A model generated the notes under the pieces. It worked only from the letters and a program-made list of their open reading frames with translations, searched no databases and was not told where the DNA came from. Shown one piece after another: positions 15,472 through 26,020 of a DNA stretch of 64,000 nt. The first letter of the stretch is position 1, and each line of letters starts with the position of its first letter. Both the position numbers and the translations under genes were made by a program. Source of the stretch: Kribbella sp. ALI-6-A (GTDB lineage: Bacteria; Actinomycetota; Actinomycetes; Propionibacteriales; Kribbellaceae); contig NZ_MTQN01000006.1 of NCBI RefSeq assembly GCF_001984195.1, forward strand, positions 237,398-301,397, read 5' to 3'.

Positions 15472-17079
15472 TCAGGCCTCCAGGTCGACCGTCCGCGCGG
15501 TGTCGGCCTGTACGGCGGAAGCGATGTCGTCCAGCTTGGCCGGCGGGATCGAGGAGTCGACGCTCAGCGCGACCAGCGCCTTGCCGCCCTTGCGGTCCCG
15601 GCTGACCTGCATGCCGGCGATGTTGATGTCGGCCTCGCCGAGGATCCGGCCGACCGCGCCGACGATGCCCGGGCGGTCCTCGTAGCTGAGGAACGCCAGG
15701 TGCGCGGACAGCTCGATCTCCAGGTCGAACCCGTCGATCTCGACCAGCCGCTCGGACTGCTTGACGCCGACCAGCGTGCCGGACACCGACACCTGACCGC
15801 CGTCGGCCAGCGTGCCGCGCAGCGTGATCAGGTTGCGGTGCTCGGGGCTGTCGTGGTCGGTGACGAGCCGGACCTCGAGGCCCCGCTCGGCCGCGAGCAG
15901 CGGCGCGTTCACGTACGACACGTTGTCCTCGACGACGTCCGCGAAGACACCCTTCAGCGCGGCCAGCTCGAGCACCTTCACGTCGTACTGAGTGATCTCG
16001 CCGCGGACCTCGACGTCGAGCTGCTGCGCGACGCCACCGGCCAGCGCGGTGAAGATCCGGCCCAGCTTCTCGGTCAGCTGGATGCCCGGGCGGACGTCCT
16101 CGGCGATCACGCCACCCTGGACGTTGACCGCGTCCGGAACCAGCTCGCCGGACAGCGCGAGGCGGACGGACTTGGCGACCGCGATGCCGGCCTTCTCCTG
16201 CGCCTCGTCGGTGGACGCGCCCAGGTGCGGGGTGGCCACGACGTTCTCGAACTCGAACAGCGGGGAGTCGGTGCACGGCTCCTTGGCGAACACGTCCAGC
16301 CCGGCGGCCGCGACCCGGCCCTCCTTCAGCGCGGAGTACAGCGCCTGCTCGTCGACGATGCCGCCGCGGGCCGCGTTGACGATGATCACCTCGGGCTTGA
16401 CCTTGTGCAGCTGCTCGTCGCCGATCAGGCCGATCGTCTCCGGCGTCTTCGGCAGGTGCACGGAGATGAAGTCGGACGCGGCCAGCAGCTCGTCGAGCGA
16501 GGCGAGCCGCACGCCCATCTGCGCGGCCCGGCCGGCCTGTACGTACGGGTCGTAGGCGATTACGTTCATGCCGAAGGCGGCCAGCCGCTGGGCGACCAGG
16601 ACACCGATCTTGCCCAGGCCGACGATGCCGACGGTCTTCTCGAACAGCTCGACACCGGAGTACTTGCTGCGCTTCCACTCGCCGTTCTTCAGCGACTGGT
16701 CGGCGGCCGGGACCCGGCGGGCCGCGGCCAGCAGCAGCGCGACCGCGAGCTCGGCGGCGCTGACGATGTTCGAGGTCGGGGCGTTCACGACCATCACGCC
16801 GGCCTGGGTGGCGGCCTTGACGTCGACGTTGTCCAGGCCGACCCCGGCCCGGGCGACGACCTTCAGCTTCTTCGCCGCGGCCAGCGCCTCGGCGTCGACC
16901 TTGGTGGCGCTGCGGATCAGGATGGCGTCGACGTCGGCGATCGCGGGGATCAGCTCGGCGCGGTCGGCGCCGTTGGCGTGCCGGATCTCGAAGTCCGGCC
17001 CGAGGGCCTCGACGGTGGCGGGAGACAGCTCTTCGGCGATCAGAACGACGGGTCGGCTGGCGGCTGCTGTGTCAGGCAT
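15472..17079 (-). CDS. serA: D-3-phosphoglycerate dehydrogenase
   Basis: A 535-residue long-form (type I, mycobacterial-like) enzyme for the first step of serine synthesis. The NAD-binding turn is GIVGLGKIGVLVAQRLAAFG. Catalytic Arg, Glu and His lie in VNAARGGIVD, GLDVFAKEP and ATPHLGASTDEA. After the catalytic unit come the intervening (ASB) domain and a C-terminal ACT domain (LSYEDRPGIVGAVGRILGEADINIAGMQ is its core) that senses serine. The ATG at 17079 has AGGAG upstream; the frame extends further but only over low-quality sequence. It is followed by its own terminator. Confidence 0.95.
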   Translation of the reverse strand: MPDTAAASRPVVLIAEELSPATVEALGPDFEIRHANGADRAELIPAIADVDAILIRSATKVDAEALAAAKKLKVVARAGVGLDNVDVKAATQAGVMVVNAPTSNIVSAAELAVALLLAAARRVPAADQSLKNGEWKRSKYSGVELFEKTVGIVGLGKIGVLVAQRLAAFGMNVIAYDPYVQAGRAAQMGVRLASLDELLAASDFISVHLPKTPETIGLIGDEQLHKVKPEVIIVNAARGGIVDEQALYSALKEGRVAAAGLDVFAKEPCTDSPLFEFENVVATPHLGASTDEAQEKAGIAVAKSVRLALSGELVPDAVNVQGGVIAEDVRPGIQLTEKLGRIFTALAGGVAQQLDVEVRGEITQYDVKVLELAALKGVFADVVEDNVSYVNAPLLAAERGLEVRLVTDHDSPEHRNLITLRGTLADGGQVSVSGTLVGVKQSERLVEIDGFDLEIELSAHLAFLSYEDRPGIVGAVGRILGEADINIAGMQVSRDRKGGKALVALSVDSSIPPAKLDDIASAVQADTARTVDLEA

Positions 17080-17150
17080 GACAGACAACTCCTGCAGAAG
17101 CGGTAGGGGGCTCGATGGAACAGAGCACCGCGCTGTGCCCGCTGGACCCG

Positions 17151-17180
17151 ATGCTACCAGTCGCTCGGTGTGACGTTCAG
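17151..17180 (-). promoter_or_regulatory. Possible serA promoter
   Basis: On the minus strand CTGAAC (17180-17175) and TAGCAT (17156-17151) are separated by 18 bases, 72 bases before the serA start. The -10 fits the actinobacterial TANNNT pattern; the -35 is weak. It overlaps the stop of the preceding gene by a few bases. Confidence 0.35.
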
Positions 17181-18427
17181 TCGGTATCACACCCAGACTT
17201 GTTCTCGGCGGTGAAGGCACTGTCGATCCGCAGCCGCTGCTGCTCGCGGACCAGGTGGTAGCGGATCTTCAGCCGCCCGCAGGTCTTGCGGTTCGCGCCG
17301 GCGCTGTCCGGCGAGAACAGCACGGTGAAGCTCAGCAGGGCGTCCGCGTCGTTGTCGGGCCCGGCCGAGGCGACCGACTCGATCACCGGGCGGAACGCGT
17401 ACGACGTACCGTGCTTCTTCGCGTCCTCGGCCGGGTCGCTGCGCGCCCGCAGCCGGCTGGAGTAGGTGGCTTGCATCGCGGCGAAGTCGTGCTTGTTGAG
17501 CGTTTGCAGGTACTCCGCGAGGGCCTGCCGGACCTCGCCGGCCAGCGGAGTGTTGGCGACCGCGAGTTCGGGCTCGACCGGGCTCTGCGGCCCGCGGGCA
17601 TTGCGGCAGGCGCCGATCGGCTCCGGCGTCAGGGGCGGCGAGCCGCCCGCGAAGTCGCGCAGCTCGTCCAGGCTGATGATCCTGCTCCCGGCCATGGTCT
17701 CGCCGGTGAGCAAGCCGATCACCCGCCCGTGCTTGTCGACCAGCGGCGCGCCGAGCAGGCCGGTGTCGTCGATCTCGCTGAGTTCGCGGGGCTGCTGCGT
17801 CGTACCGATCGGGAGCGAGACCTGCTCGCCGTCCAGGCGGTGGCCGACCAGACCCCGTTCGGCAGCGGGTTCGGGCAATTCGTGCGCGAGCGTGGCCGTC
17901 GGCAGGCCGGCCCAGCCCGGCATCCCCAGGACGGCGATGCCGTTGGCGTTCACGCCGCGGACCTCGACCCGGCGGACCTTGCCGTCCTGGGTGACCACGG
18001 CGGCCGAGATCGGCTCGCGGATCGCGGACGCGGCGGTCAGCACGACCCCGCCCGGCAGCAGTACGCCGGTCGCCTGGCCGGTGCCCGCGCACGTCGTCGC
18101 CAGCACCTGGACGACGGCCGGCCCCGCTTTGTCCATCACCTCGTCGGTGTCCAGGCTCAGCCGATCCGCCCGCACCAGCCAGCCGGCCGCCGCCCCGAGC
18201 ACCAGCACGAAGACGACCAGCGGCCAGACGAAGCGCAGCCGGAACTTCGGCGGCAACGCCCCCGGACCGTCGTACCGGGTTGCGCCGGACGACTCGCCCG
18301 GTGTCCGGCGGCGCGGCTCGATCGTGGTCCGCGGACCGCTCGGCGCGCGGGCGTCGTCGTGCTCGACGGCCCAGCTCGGGATGCGGCGGGGCGGGCGCGG
18401 CAGCTCGCTGCGGCCCTGCTCAGCCAT
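17177..18427 (-). CDS. Membrane-anchored trypsin-like pseudoprotease
   Basis: A 416-residue protein. A basic, proline-rich cytoplasmic region (1-63) is followed by one membrane segment (about 66-86), then an extracytoplasmic HtrA/trypsin-like beta-barrel (about 92-260). The fold motifs align with HtrA but all three catalytic positions are changed: the LTNxHVI histidine is Ser134 (LTAASAI), the DLAVL aspartate is Gly163 (NGIAVLGM), and the GNSGGPLV serine is Leu225 (GLLGAPLVD). A C-terminal domain of about 130 residues (from about 285) follows, with paired cysteines. It is probably a sensor or scaffold, not an enzyme. It sits between ilvC and serA on the same strand, behind the ilvC terminator. 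Confidence 0.75.
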   Translation of the reverse strand: MAEQGRSELPRPPRRIPSWAVEHDDARAPSGPRTTIEPRRRTPGESSGATRYDGPGALPPKFRLRFVWPLVVFVLVLGAAAGWLVRADRLSLDTDEVMDKAGPAVVQVLATTCAGTGQATGVLLPGGVVLTAASAIREPISAAVVTQDGKVRRVEVRGVNANGIAVLGMPGWAGLPTATLAHELPEPAAERGLVGHRLDGEQVSLPIGTTQQPRELSEIDDTGLLGAPLVDKHGRVIGLLTGETMAGSRIISLDELRDFAGGSPPLTPEPIGACRNARGPQSPVEPELAVANTPLAGEVRQALAEYLQTLNKHDFAAMQATYSSRLRARSDPAEDAKKHGTSYAFRPVIESVASAGPDNDADALLSFTVLFSPDSAGANRKTCGRLKIRYHLVREQQRLRIDSAFTAENKSGCDTD

Positions 18428-18476
18428 CCCAGCCCTCCCCTGTCCGGTCCAGTCCGATTCTGTCAGACAACGCGGC

Positions 18477-18519
18477 GGCGCCCAGGCTCCACACGATCAC
18501 AGCGTGGGGCCTGGGCGCC
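18477..18519 (-). terminator. Terminator hairpin downstream of ilvC
   Basis: A perfect 11-bp stem (GGCGCCCAGGC / GCCTGGGCGCC) with an internally paired loop starts 20 bases after the ilvC stop. No strong U tract follows. Confidence 0.6.
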
Positions 18520-18539
18520 GGTACGGCGTACAGCGGGAC

Positions 18540-20312
<1,773 letters not shown>

Positions 20313-20313
<1 letters not shown>

Positions 20314-22061
20314 CACAGCTCCTCGGAGTCCCAGTTCGGCGCCATGTCGCGGGCGATCTGGATGTCGTCGTTACTGGTGCCGGCGGCAACCATCGGCCAG
20401 ACCATCGCGTCGCGGTGCACGACGAAGTCGACCACCACCGGCGCGTCGGTGACCGCCATCGCCTTCTCGATCGTCGCGTCGACCGACTCACGGTCGGAGC
20501 AGCGCAGCCCGACGCCGCCCATCGCCTCGGCCAGCTTGGCGAAGTCCGGGATCCGGGCCGAGTGCAGGTCGGTGTTGGAGTAGCGCTTGTCGTAGAACAG
20601 CGTCTGCCACTGCCGGACCATGCCGAGCGACTGGTTGTTGATCACCGCGACCTTGATCGGGATGCCCTCCAGCGCGCAGGTGACCAGCTCCTGGTTGGTC
20701 ATCTGGAAGCAGCCGTCGCCGTCGATCGCCCAGACCGTCGCGTCCGGCCGGGCCACCTTGGCGCCCATCGCGGCCGGCACCGAGTAGCCCATCGTGCCCA
20801 GGCCGCCGGAGTTCAGCCAGTTCAGCGGCTTCTCGAACGGCAGGTAGTGCGCGGCCCACATCTGATGCTGGCCGACGCCGCTGGTGTAGATCGCGTCCGG
20901 TCCGGCGATCTGGCCGATCCGCTGGATCACGTACTGCGGGGACAGGCTGCCGTCCTCCGGCTCGTCGTACCCGACCGGGTACTTGGCCTTGACCGAGTCC
21001 AGCAGGCCACGCCACGCGGAGTAGTCCGGGGTCTTGCCGTTGCCGGCGATCTCGGTCTTCAGCGCGCCGATCAGGTCGCCGATGACCTCCTTGCAGTCGC
21101 CCACGATCGGCACGTCGGCGTGCCGGTTCTTGCCGATCTCGGCCGGGTCGATGTCGGCGTGGATCACCTTGGCGTCCGGGGCGAACGAGGACAGCTTGCC
21201 GGTCACCCGGTCGTCGAACCGCGCGCCGAGGGCGATCAGCAGGTCGGACCGCTGCAGCGCACCGACGGCCGAGACCGAGCCGTGCATGCCCGGCATGCCG
21301 AAGTGCAGTTCGTGGGTGTCGGGCAGCGCGCCGCGGGCCATCAGCGTGGTGACCACCGGGATGCCGAGCAGCTCGGCGAGCTCCTTGAGCTCGGCCGACG
21401 CCTTGGCCCGGATCACGCCGCCACCGACGTACAGGACCGGCTTCTCGGCGGCGGCGATCAGCCGGGCCGCCTCGCGCACCTGCTTGGGGTGCGGGCGGGT
21501 CACCGGGCGGTAGCCGGGCAGCGAGAGCTCGGTCGGCCACTGGAAGTCCACCGTGGCCTGCATCGCGTCCTTGGTCACGTCCACCAGCACCGGGCCGGGC
21601 CGGCCGGTGGAGGCGATGTGGAACGCCTCGGCGATCGTCGAGGCGATGTCGTTCGGGTCGTTGACCAGGAAGTTGTGCTTGGTGATCGGCATCGTGATGC
21701 CGCGGATGTCGGCTTCCTGGAAGGCGTCGGTGCCGATCGAGGCGCTGGCCACCTGGCCGGTGATCGCGACCATCGGGACCGAGTCCATGTAGGCGTCGGC
21801 GATCGGGGTGACCAGGTTGGTCGCGCCCGGGCCCGAGGTCGCCATGCAGACCCCGACCTTGCCGGTGGTCGAGGCGTAGCCCTGGGCCGCGTGGCCGGCG
21901 CCCTGCTCGTGACGTACCAGGATGTGGCGGATCTGGGTCGAGTCGAGCATCGGGTCGTACGCCGGGAGGATCGCGCCGCCCGGAATGCCGAAGACGGTGT
22001 CCACTCCGGCGTGTTCCAGTGCGCGGATCAGAGCCTGTGCCCCGGTCAGCTGCTCACTCAT
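20313..22061 (-). CDS. ilvB: Acetolactate synthase large (catalytic) subunit
   Basis: The ThDP- and FAD-dependent enzyme that condenses two pyruvates, or pyruvate with 2-oxobutyrate, at the first common step of branched-chain synthesis. Motifs are [14 protein letters not shown], the catalytic Glu in [15 protein letters not shown], and the ThDP-Mg motif [19 protein letters not shown] ending VAVINN. I take the ATG at 22061 ([11 protein letters not shown]), with GGAAGG six bases upstream. An in-frame GTG 15 codons earlier is possible. Expression is expected to be set by the leader and terminator at 22172-22269. Confidence 0.95.
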
Positions 22062-22171
22062 GAGTGCCTTCCCTTGTCCAGTCACGATGTTTGGCTTCTC
22101 AGCGACCGATCCATCCTCGCTCGTGGTCGTCGTCAGGTGGCGTCCGGGTCGCGGACCGTCGCCCTGGCAAC

Positions 22172-22207
22172 AAAAACGCCCCTCCTGCCGGGTTGGCTGA
22201 AGGGGCG
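22172..22207 (-). terminator. Attenuator terminator of ilvBNC
   Basis: On the minus strand CGCCCCT pairs with AGGGGCG around an inner GCC/GGC stem, followed directly by TTTTT (22176-22172). The GCGCGCC just upstream of and entering the 5' arm (22210-22204) can instead pair with GGCGCGC at the end of the leader peptide frame (22240-22234). That gives an antiterminator that would free the ilvB message when the ribosome stalls. Confidence 0.85.
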
Positions 22208-22227
22208 CGCTCGACTCGGTGGTCGCG

Positions 22228-22269
22228 TCAGTCGGCGCGCCGCACAAGTACGAGGAGAATCGATCGCAT
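22228..22269 (-). CDS. ilvB leader peptide [13 protein letters not shown]
   Basis: A 13-codon frame with six consecutive branched-chain codons (AUU CUC CUC GUA CUU GUG), a classic leader for attenuation by charged Ile/Leu/Val tRNAs. Stalling on these codons leaves the downstream GGCGCGC free to pair as antiterminator; a ribosome reaching the UGA covers it and the terminator forms. No Shine-Dalgarno is visible, and leaderless translation is plausible. Confidence 0.85.
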   Translation of the reverse strand: MRSILLVLVRRAD

Positions 22270-22273
22270 GCAG

Positions 22274-22305
22274 GTAACAGTCCCCGACCGGCGACGGCCG
22301 GTCAA
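22274..22305 (-). promoter_or_regulatory. Possible promoter of the ilvB leader transcript
   Basis: A TTGACC (22305-22300) lies 20 bases upstream of TGTTAC (22279-22274), which ends four bases before the leader ATG. The spacing is long, so the assignment is tentative. An inverted repeat, ATCTCA-TTTAC-TGAGAT (22321-22337), lies just upstream and could be an operator or the end of the ilvD transcript. Confidence 0.3.
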
Positions 22306-22359
22306 GTTTCAGGACGGTCTATCTCATTTACTGAGATCCCCGTCTTAGATATCACCGGC

Positions 22360-24042
22360 TCAGATGCAGACGGCGCCTTCGGAGGCCGAACGCACCAACC
22401 GGGTGTACTTGCCGAGCACTCCGCGGGTGATGGCCGGCTCCTTCGGCGTCCAGCCCTGCCGGCGGCGCTCCAGCTCGTCGGGCTCGACGTGCAGCTCGAG
22501 CGTCCGGTTCTTCACGTCCAGCGTGATCCGGTCGCCGTCGCGCACGAACGCGATCGGCCCGCCGTCGACGGCCTCGGGCGCGACGTGGCCGACGCAGAGT
22601 CCCGTCGTACCGCCGGAGAAGCGTCCGTCGGTGAGCAGCAGCACGTCCTTGCCCAGGCCCGCGCCCTTGATCGCGCCGGTGACGGCGAGCATCTCGCGCA
22701 TGCCGGGACCGCCCTTCGGGCCTTCGTACCGGATCACCACGACGTCGCCGGCCTGCAGCGAGCCGTCCTCGAGCGCGTCCATCGCGCCGCGCTCGCCGTC
22801 GAAGACCCGAGCGGTGCCCTCGAACACGTCGGAGTCGAAGCCCGCGCTCTTCACCACCGCACCCTCGGGCGCCAGCGAACCGTGCAGGATGGTGATCCCG
22901 CCGGTGCCGTGGATCGGCCGGTCGAGGGCCCGGATGATCACGCCGTCGACGTCCGGCGGCGCGATGTCGGCCAGGTTCTCGGCCATCGTCTTGCCGGTGA
23001 CGGTCAGGCAGTCGCCGTGCAGCAGGCCGGCGTCCAGCAGCGCCCGCATCACCACCGGGATGCCGCCGACCCGGTCGACGTCGGTCATCACGTACCGGCC
23101 GAACGGCTTGAGATCGCCCAGGTGCGGGACCTTGTCGCCGATCCGGTTGAAGTCGGCCAGCGTCAGGTCGACCTCGGCCTCGCGGGCGATCGCGAGCAGG
23201 TGCAGTACGGCGTTGGTCGAGCCGCCGAGCGCCATCACCACGGCGATCGCGTTCTCGAACGCCTCCTTGGTCAGGATCTGCCGGGCGGTGATGCCCTGCT
23301 GCAGCAGGCCGACGACCGCCTCGCCGGACTTGCGGGCGTAGCCGTCACGCCGCCGGTCCACCGCGGGCGGCGCGGCCGAGCCGGGCAGGGACATTCCGAG
23401 CGCCTCGGCGGCCGACGCCATCGTGTTCGCGGTGTACATGCCGCCGCAGGCGCCCTCGCCCGGGCAGATCGCGCGCTCGACGGCGTCGACCTCCTCGCGC
23501 GTGATCAGGCCCCGCGCGCAGGCGCCGACCGCCTCGAACGCGTCGATGATCGTCACGTCCTTGTCGCCGAGCCGGCCGGGCATGATCGACCCGGCGTACA
23601 GGAAGACGCTGGCCAGGTCGAGTCGCGCGGCGGCCATCAGCATGCCGGGCAGCGACTTGTCACAGCCGGCCAGCAGGACCGAACCGTCCAGCCGCTCGGC
23701 CTCCATCACGGTCTCGACCGAGTCGGCGATGATCTCGCGGCTGACCAGCGAGTAGTGCATGCCGACGTGGCCCATCGAGATGCCGTCGGAGACGCTGATC
23801 GTGCCGAACTCCAGCGGGTACCCGCTGGCCGCGTGCACGCCGTCCTTGACCGCCTTCGCGAGACGGTCCAGGGACAGGTTGCACGGGGTGATCTCGTTCC
23901 AGCTGGACGCGACGCCGATCTGCGGTTTGGCCCAGTCGTCGTCACCCATCCCGACCGCGCGGAGCATCCCGCGCGACGCGGTCGCCTCCAGCCCGTCGGT
24001 CACCGTCCGGCTGCGCGGCTTGATGTCAGGAGTGCTGTTCAT
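22360..24042 (-). CDS. ilvD: Dihydroxy-acid dehydratase
   Basis: A 560-residue iron-sulfur enzyme that dehydrates dihydroxyisovalerate and dihydroxymethylvalerate. Cluster and Mg-binding motifs are present: [36 protein letters not shown], and the C-terminal [21 protein letters not shown]. An AGGAG precedes the ATG at 24042 with only one base between, which is too close for normal use. A TACAGT eight bases upstream would suit a leaderless transcript. It is followed on the same strand by the ilvB promoter region. Confidence 0.95.
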   Translation of the reverse strand: MNSTPDIKPRSRTVTDGLEATASRGMLRAVGMGDDDWAKPQIGVASSWNEITPCNLSLDRLAKAVKDGVHAASGYPLEFGTISVSDGISMGHVGMHYSLVSREIIADSVETVMEAERLDGSVLLAGCDKSLPGMLMAAARLDLASVFLYAGSIMPGRLGDKDVTIIDAFEAVGACARGLITREEVDAVERAICPGEGACGGMYTANTMASAAEALGMSLPGSAAPPAVDRRRDGYARKSGEAVVGLLQQGITARQILTKEAFENAIAVVMALGGSTNAVLHLLAIAREAEVDLTLADFNRIGDKVPHLGDLKPFGRYVMTDVDRVGGIPVVMRALLDAGLLHGDCLTVTGKTMAENLADIAPPDVDGVIIRALDRPIHGTGGITILHGSLAPEGAVVKSAGFDSDVFEGTARVFDGERGAMDALEDGSLQAGDVVVIRYEGPKGGPGMREMLAVTGAIKGAGLGKDVLLLTDGRFSGGTTGLCVGHVAPEAVDGGPIAFVRDGDRITLDVKNRTLELHVEPDELERRRQGWTPKEPAITRGVLGKYTRLVRSASEGAVCI

Positions 24043-24061
24043 GCTCCTGACTGTATAGATC

Positions 24062-25036
24062 TCAGCGCCGGTACTTCTCGGCGAAGGCCTCGAGCGGGTC
24101 GCCGCTGTAGGCCCACGGCAGCGTGCTGACCCGGTTGAACATCGCGTCCGCCGACGCCTGGCCCTCCCCGCTGTGGACGTTCTTCAGCAGGTAGGCGTAG
24201 TAGTTGTGGGCGTCCAGATCCGGCGCCTCCGGGGCCCGGCCGGGCTGCAACCACTTCTGTCGCGAGGCGAGCAGCGGGTCGGCCCACTTGTTGGTCAGCT
24301 TGGTGGCCGCGGCGACCTTCTTGACGGCATTGGCGTCGGTGAAGGAGAAGACGTGCAGCCGCGCCTCGGCCACCGCCTTGGCCAGGACGGCGCTCAGCAC
24401 GCTGCCCGGCGCCGCCCGGTCGGCGGTCTCGGCCGCGAAGGCGAGCATCTCGTCGAGGCTGGTCCCGTACCACTTCGGCGCGATCGCGTGCACCTTGTTG
24501 CCGTGCGCCGCGTAGCTGGCCGGATGCCGCGCGATCGCCTCCTGGAACAGCGCCTCGTGCGTCTCCAGGTCGGCACCGAGCCCGATCGCCACCCACTGGT
24601 AGACCGTCCACGGCGTCGCGTCGTCCGGCGCCGTCTCGATCGCCAGCCCCACCACCTCGTACGCCGTACGCAAGATGTCGTGGAACGTCGCGAACTGCTG
24701 CTCGGACACGTACTTGGCCTGCTGACCGCTGCGGATCCGCCAGCCTTCGAGGACCAGCGTCTGGGCGAGCCACAGCAGCAGGTCGGGGTCGCGGCCGCCG
24801 AGCTCCTCCAGCCTGGCCTCGAGCTGCTCCGAGCGACCGATCGCCGCCTCTGCCAGCCCGCCGTTCCAGACCGCGCGCCGGTCGCCGGTCTGCGCCTTGA
24901 ATCCGGCGAGCGCCGTGTCGAAGTCCCCCACCTCGACGGCGGCCACGGCGGCGTCGAGGTCGCGATCGGACCAGGTCCGGTCGAGCACCAGACCGTCGGT
25001 CCGCGGAAGGCGGCTCTTCCGCGTGAAGATTCCCAT
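24062..25036 (-). CDS. Uncharacterised TPR-like helical protein
   Basis: A 324-residue, mostly helical soluble protein. Repeating A-rich helix pairs such as [23 protein letters not shown] and [23 protein letters not shown] look like degenerate tetratricopeptide repeats. The C-terminus, [21 protein letters not shown], has an ordered aromatic cluster. I place the start at the ATG at 25036 ([15 protein letters not shown]). No enzyme motif is seen. It lies 19 bases upstream of ilvD on the same strand and might be co-transcribed, but a functional link is unproven. Confidence 0.65.
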   Translation of the reverse strand: MGIFTRKSRLPRTDGLVLDRTWSDRDLDAAVAAVEVGDFDTALAGFKAQTGDRRAVWNGGLAEAAIGRSEQLEARLEELGGRDPDLLLWLAQTLVLEGWRIRSGQQAKYVSEQQFATFHDILRTAYEVVGLAIETAPDDATPWTVYQWVAIGLGADLETHEALFQEAIARHPASYAAHGNKVHAIAPKWYGTSLDEMLAFAAETADRAAPGSVLSAVLAKAVAEARLHVFSFTDANAVKKVAAATKLTNKWADPLLASRQKWLQPGRAPEAPDLDAHNYYAYLLKNVHSGEGQASADAMFNRVSTLPWAYSGDPLEAFAEKYRR

Positions 25037-25113
25037 CGGGAAAGGGTAGGTCCGCTTCTCGGGGCCGACCGCGGTTTTGCAGGTTGCTGCGAACGGCCTT
25101 GACACGTTGGGGT

Positions 25114-25653
25114 TCAGGCCAGCCGGTACTGCTGCGACGCGACGGCCTTGCGAACCTCGGCCGCGGTCCGCTCCGGGTCCAGCGCGCTCGTGTCGATCAC
25201 GTGCCGCTCCAGCTCGCCGAGATCGGCCAGCGCCTGGTACATCCCGGTGACCGCCTCGACGTCCTTCAGTTCACTGTCGGCTCTGTTCACGGCACGCGCG
25301 AGCGTCGTGTCCAGATCGGGCCGCAGTACGACGTACGACATCGTGACGCCGTCCCGGCGCGCGGCGGCGCGGAACGGGTCCAGGAACCACGGCCCGATGA
25401 TCCCGTCCACGACGACGTCGTAGCCACCCCGCGCGTACGTCGTGGTGGTCGCGACGATCGCCTCGACCACCACCTCGTTCTGCCGCTGCGCGCCCGGCAG
25501 GTACGGCGGGACGAAGCCGGTCCGGATCGCGCGGTAGTACAGGTCGGTCGTCAGGTGCACGGTGGGGCCGGCCGCGCCGGACGCGACCAGCTCGGCCACC
25601 GTCGTCTTGCCCGCGCCGGGCGGGCCGGTCAGCAGGATCACTTCACCGGTCAT
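25114..25653 (-). CDS. P-loop kinase of the AAA/zeta-toxin-like small-molecule kinase group
   Basis: A 179-residue nucleotide kinase fold. Walker A is LLTGPPGAGKTTVAELVA, followed by a helical lid with an acidic switch (TTDLYYRAIRTGF) and a Walker-B-like DVVVDGIIGPWFLD. The size and layout recall chloramphenicol phosphotransferase-like and shikimate/gluconate kinase-like proteins. No specific substrate signature is visible. ATG at 25653. It is unlikely to be a toxin, because no antitoxin-sized partner is adjacent. Confidence 0.65.
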   Translation of the reverse strand: MTGEVILLTGPPGAGKTTVAELVASGAAGPTVHLTTDLYYRAIRTGFVPPYLPGAQRQNEVVVEAIVATTTTYARGGYDVVVDGIIGPWFLDPFRAAARRDGVTMSYVVLRPDLDTTLARAVNRADSELKDVEAVTGMYQALADLGELERHVIDTSALDPERTAAEVRKAVASQQYRLA

Positions 25654-25707
25654 GCCCGCGAGGCTATCCAGGCACCTCCTCGAACGACACTGCTTTCTTT
25701 CGCATCA

Positions 25708-25992
25708 TCAGCCGCCCGCGACACTCGGCAGGACCAGCAACTCGCACCCGTCGGGCAACTGGGTCTCCAGGCCGTCGAGGTCGCGAATGTTGTCGTTGCC
25801 GAGATAGACGTTCACGTGCCGCCGCAGCGCGCCCTGCTCGTCGGTCAGCCGTCGCCGCAGCGCCGGATGCTGTTGCTCCAGCGTCGCGAACACCGCGCCG
25901 ACCGTCCTCTCGCCCGGTGTCTCGACCGCGACCTTCTCGGCGCCGCCGGCGAACGGCCGCAACACTGTCGGCAGCTTCACCTGGACCGGCAT
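25708..25992 (-). CDS. MoaD/ThiS-family ubiquitin-like sulfur carrier
   Basis: A 94-residue beta-grasp protein ending in Gly-Gly (PSVAGG), the diagnostic feature of sulfur carriers that are activated as C-terminal thiocarboxylates. The core VNVYLGNDNIRDLDGLETQLPDGCELLVLPSVAGG shows the usual pattern of a small hydrophobic domain. It lies 28 bases downstream of a BNR-repeat protein on the same strand. There is no molybdenum cofactor or thiamine gene nearby, so the sulfur acceptor is unknown. Confidence 0.75.
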   Translation of the reverse strand: MPVQVKLPTVLRPFAGGAEKVAVETPGERTVGAVFATLEQQHPALRRRLTDEQGALRRHVNVYLGNDNIRDLDGLETQLPDGCELLVLPSVAGG

Positions 25993-26020
25993 GGGGTCAC
26001 CTCGTCTCTCGGTCCGCGGC

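Noticed and set aside
22141..22330. T-box riboswitch upstream of ilvB.
   Set aside because: No T-box consensus or specifier loop is seen; a peptide leader with antiterminator explains the region.
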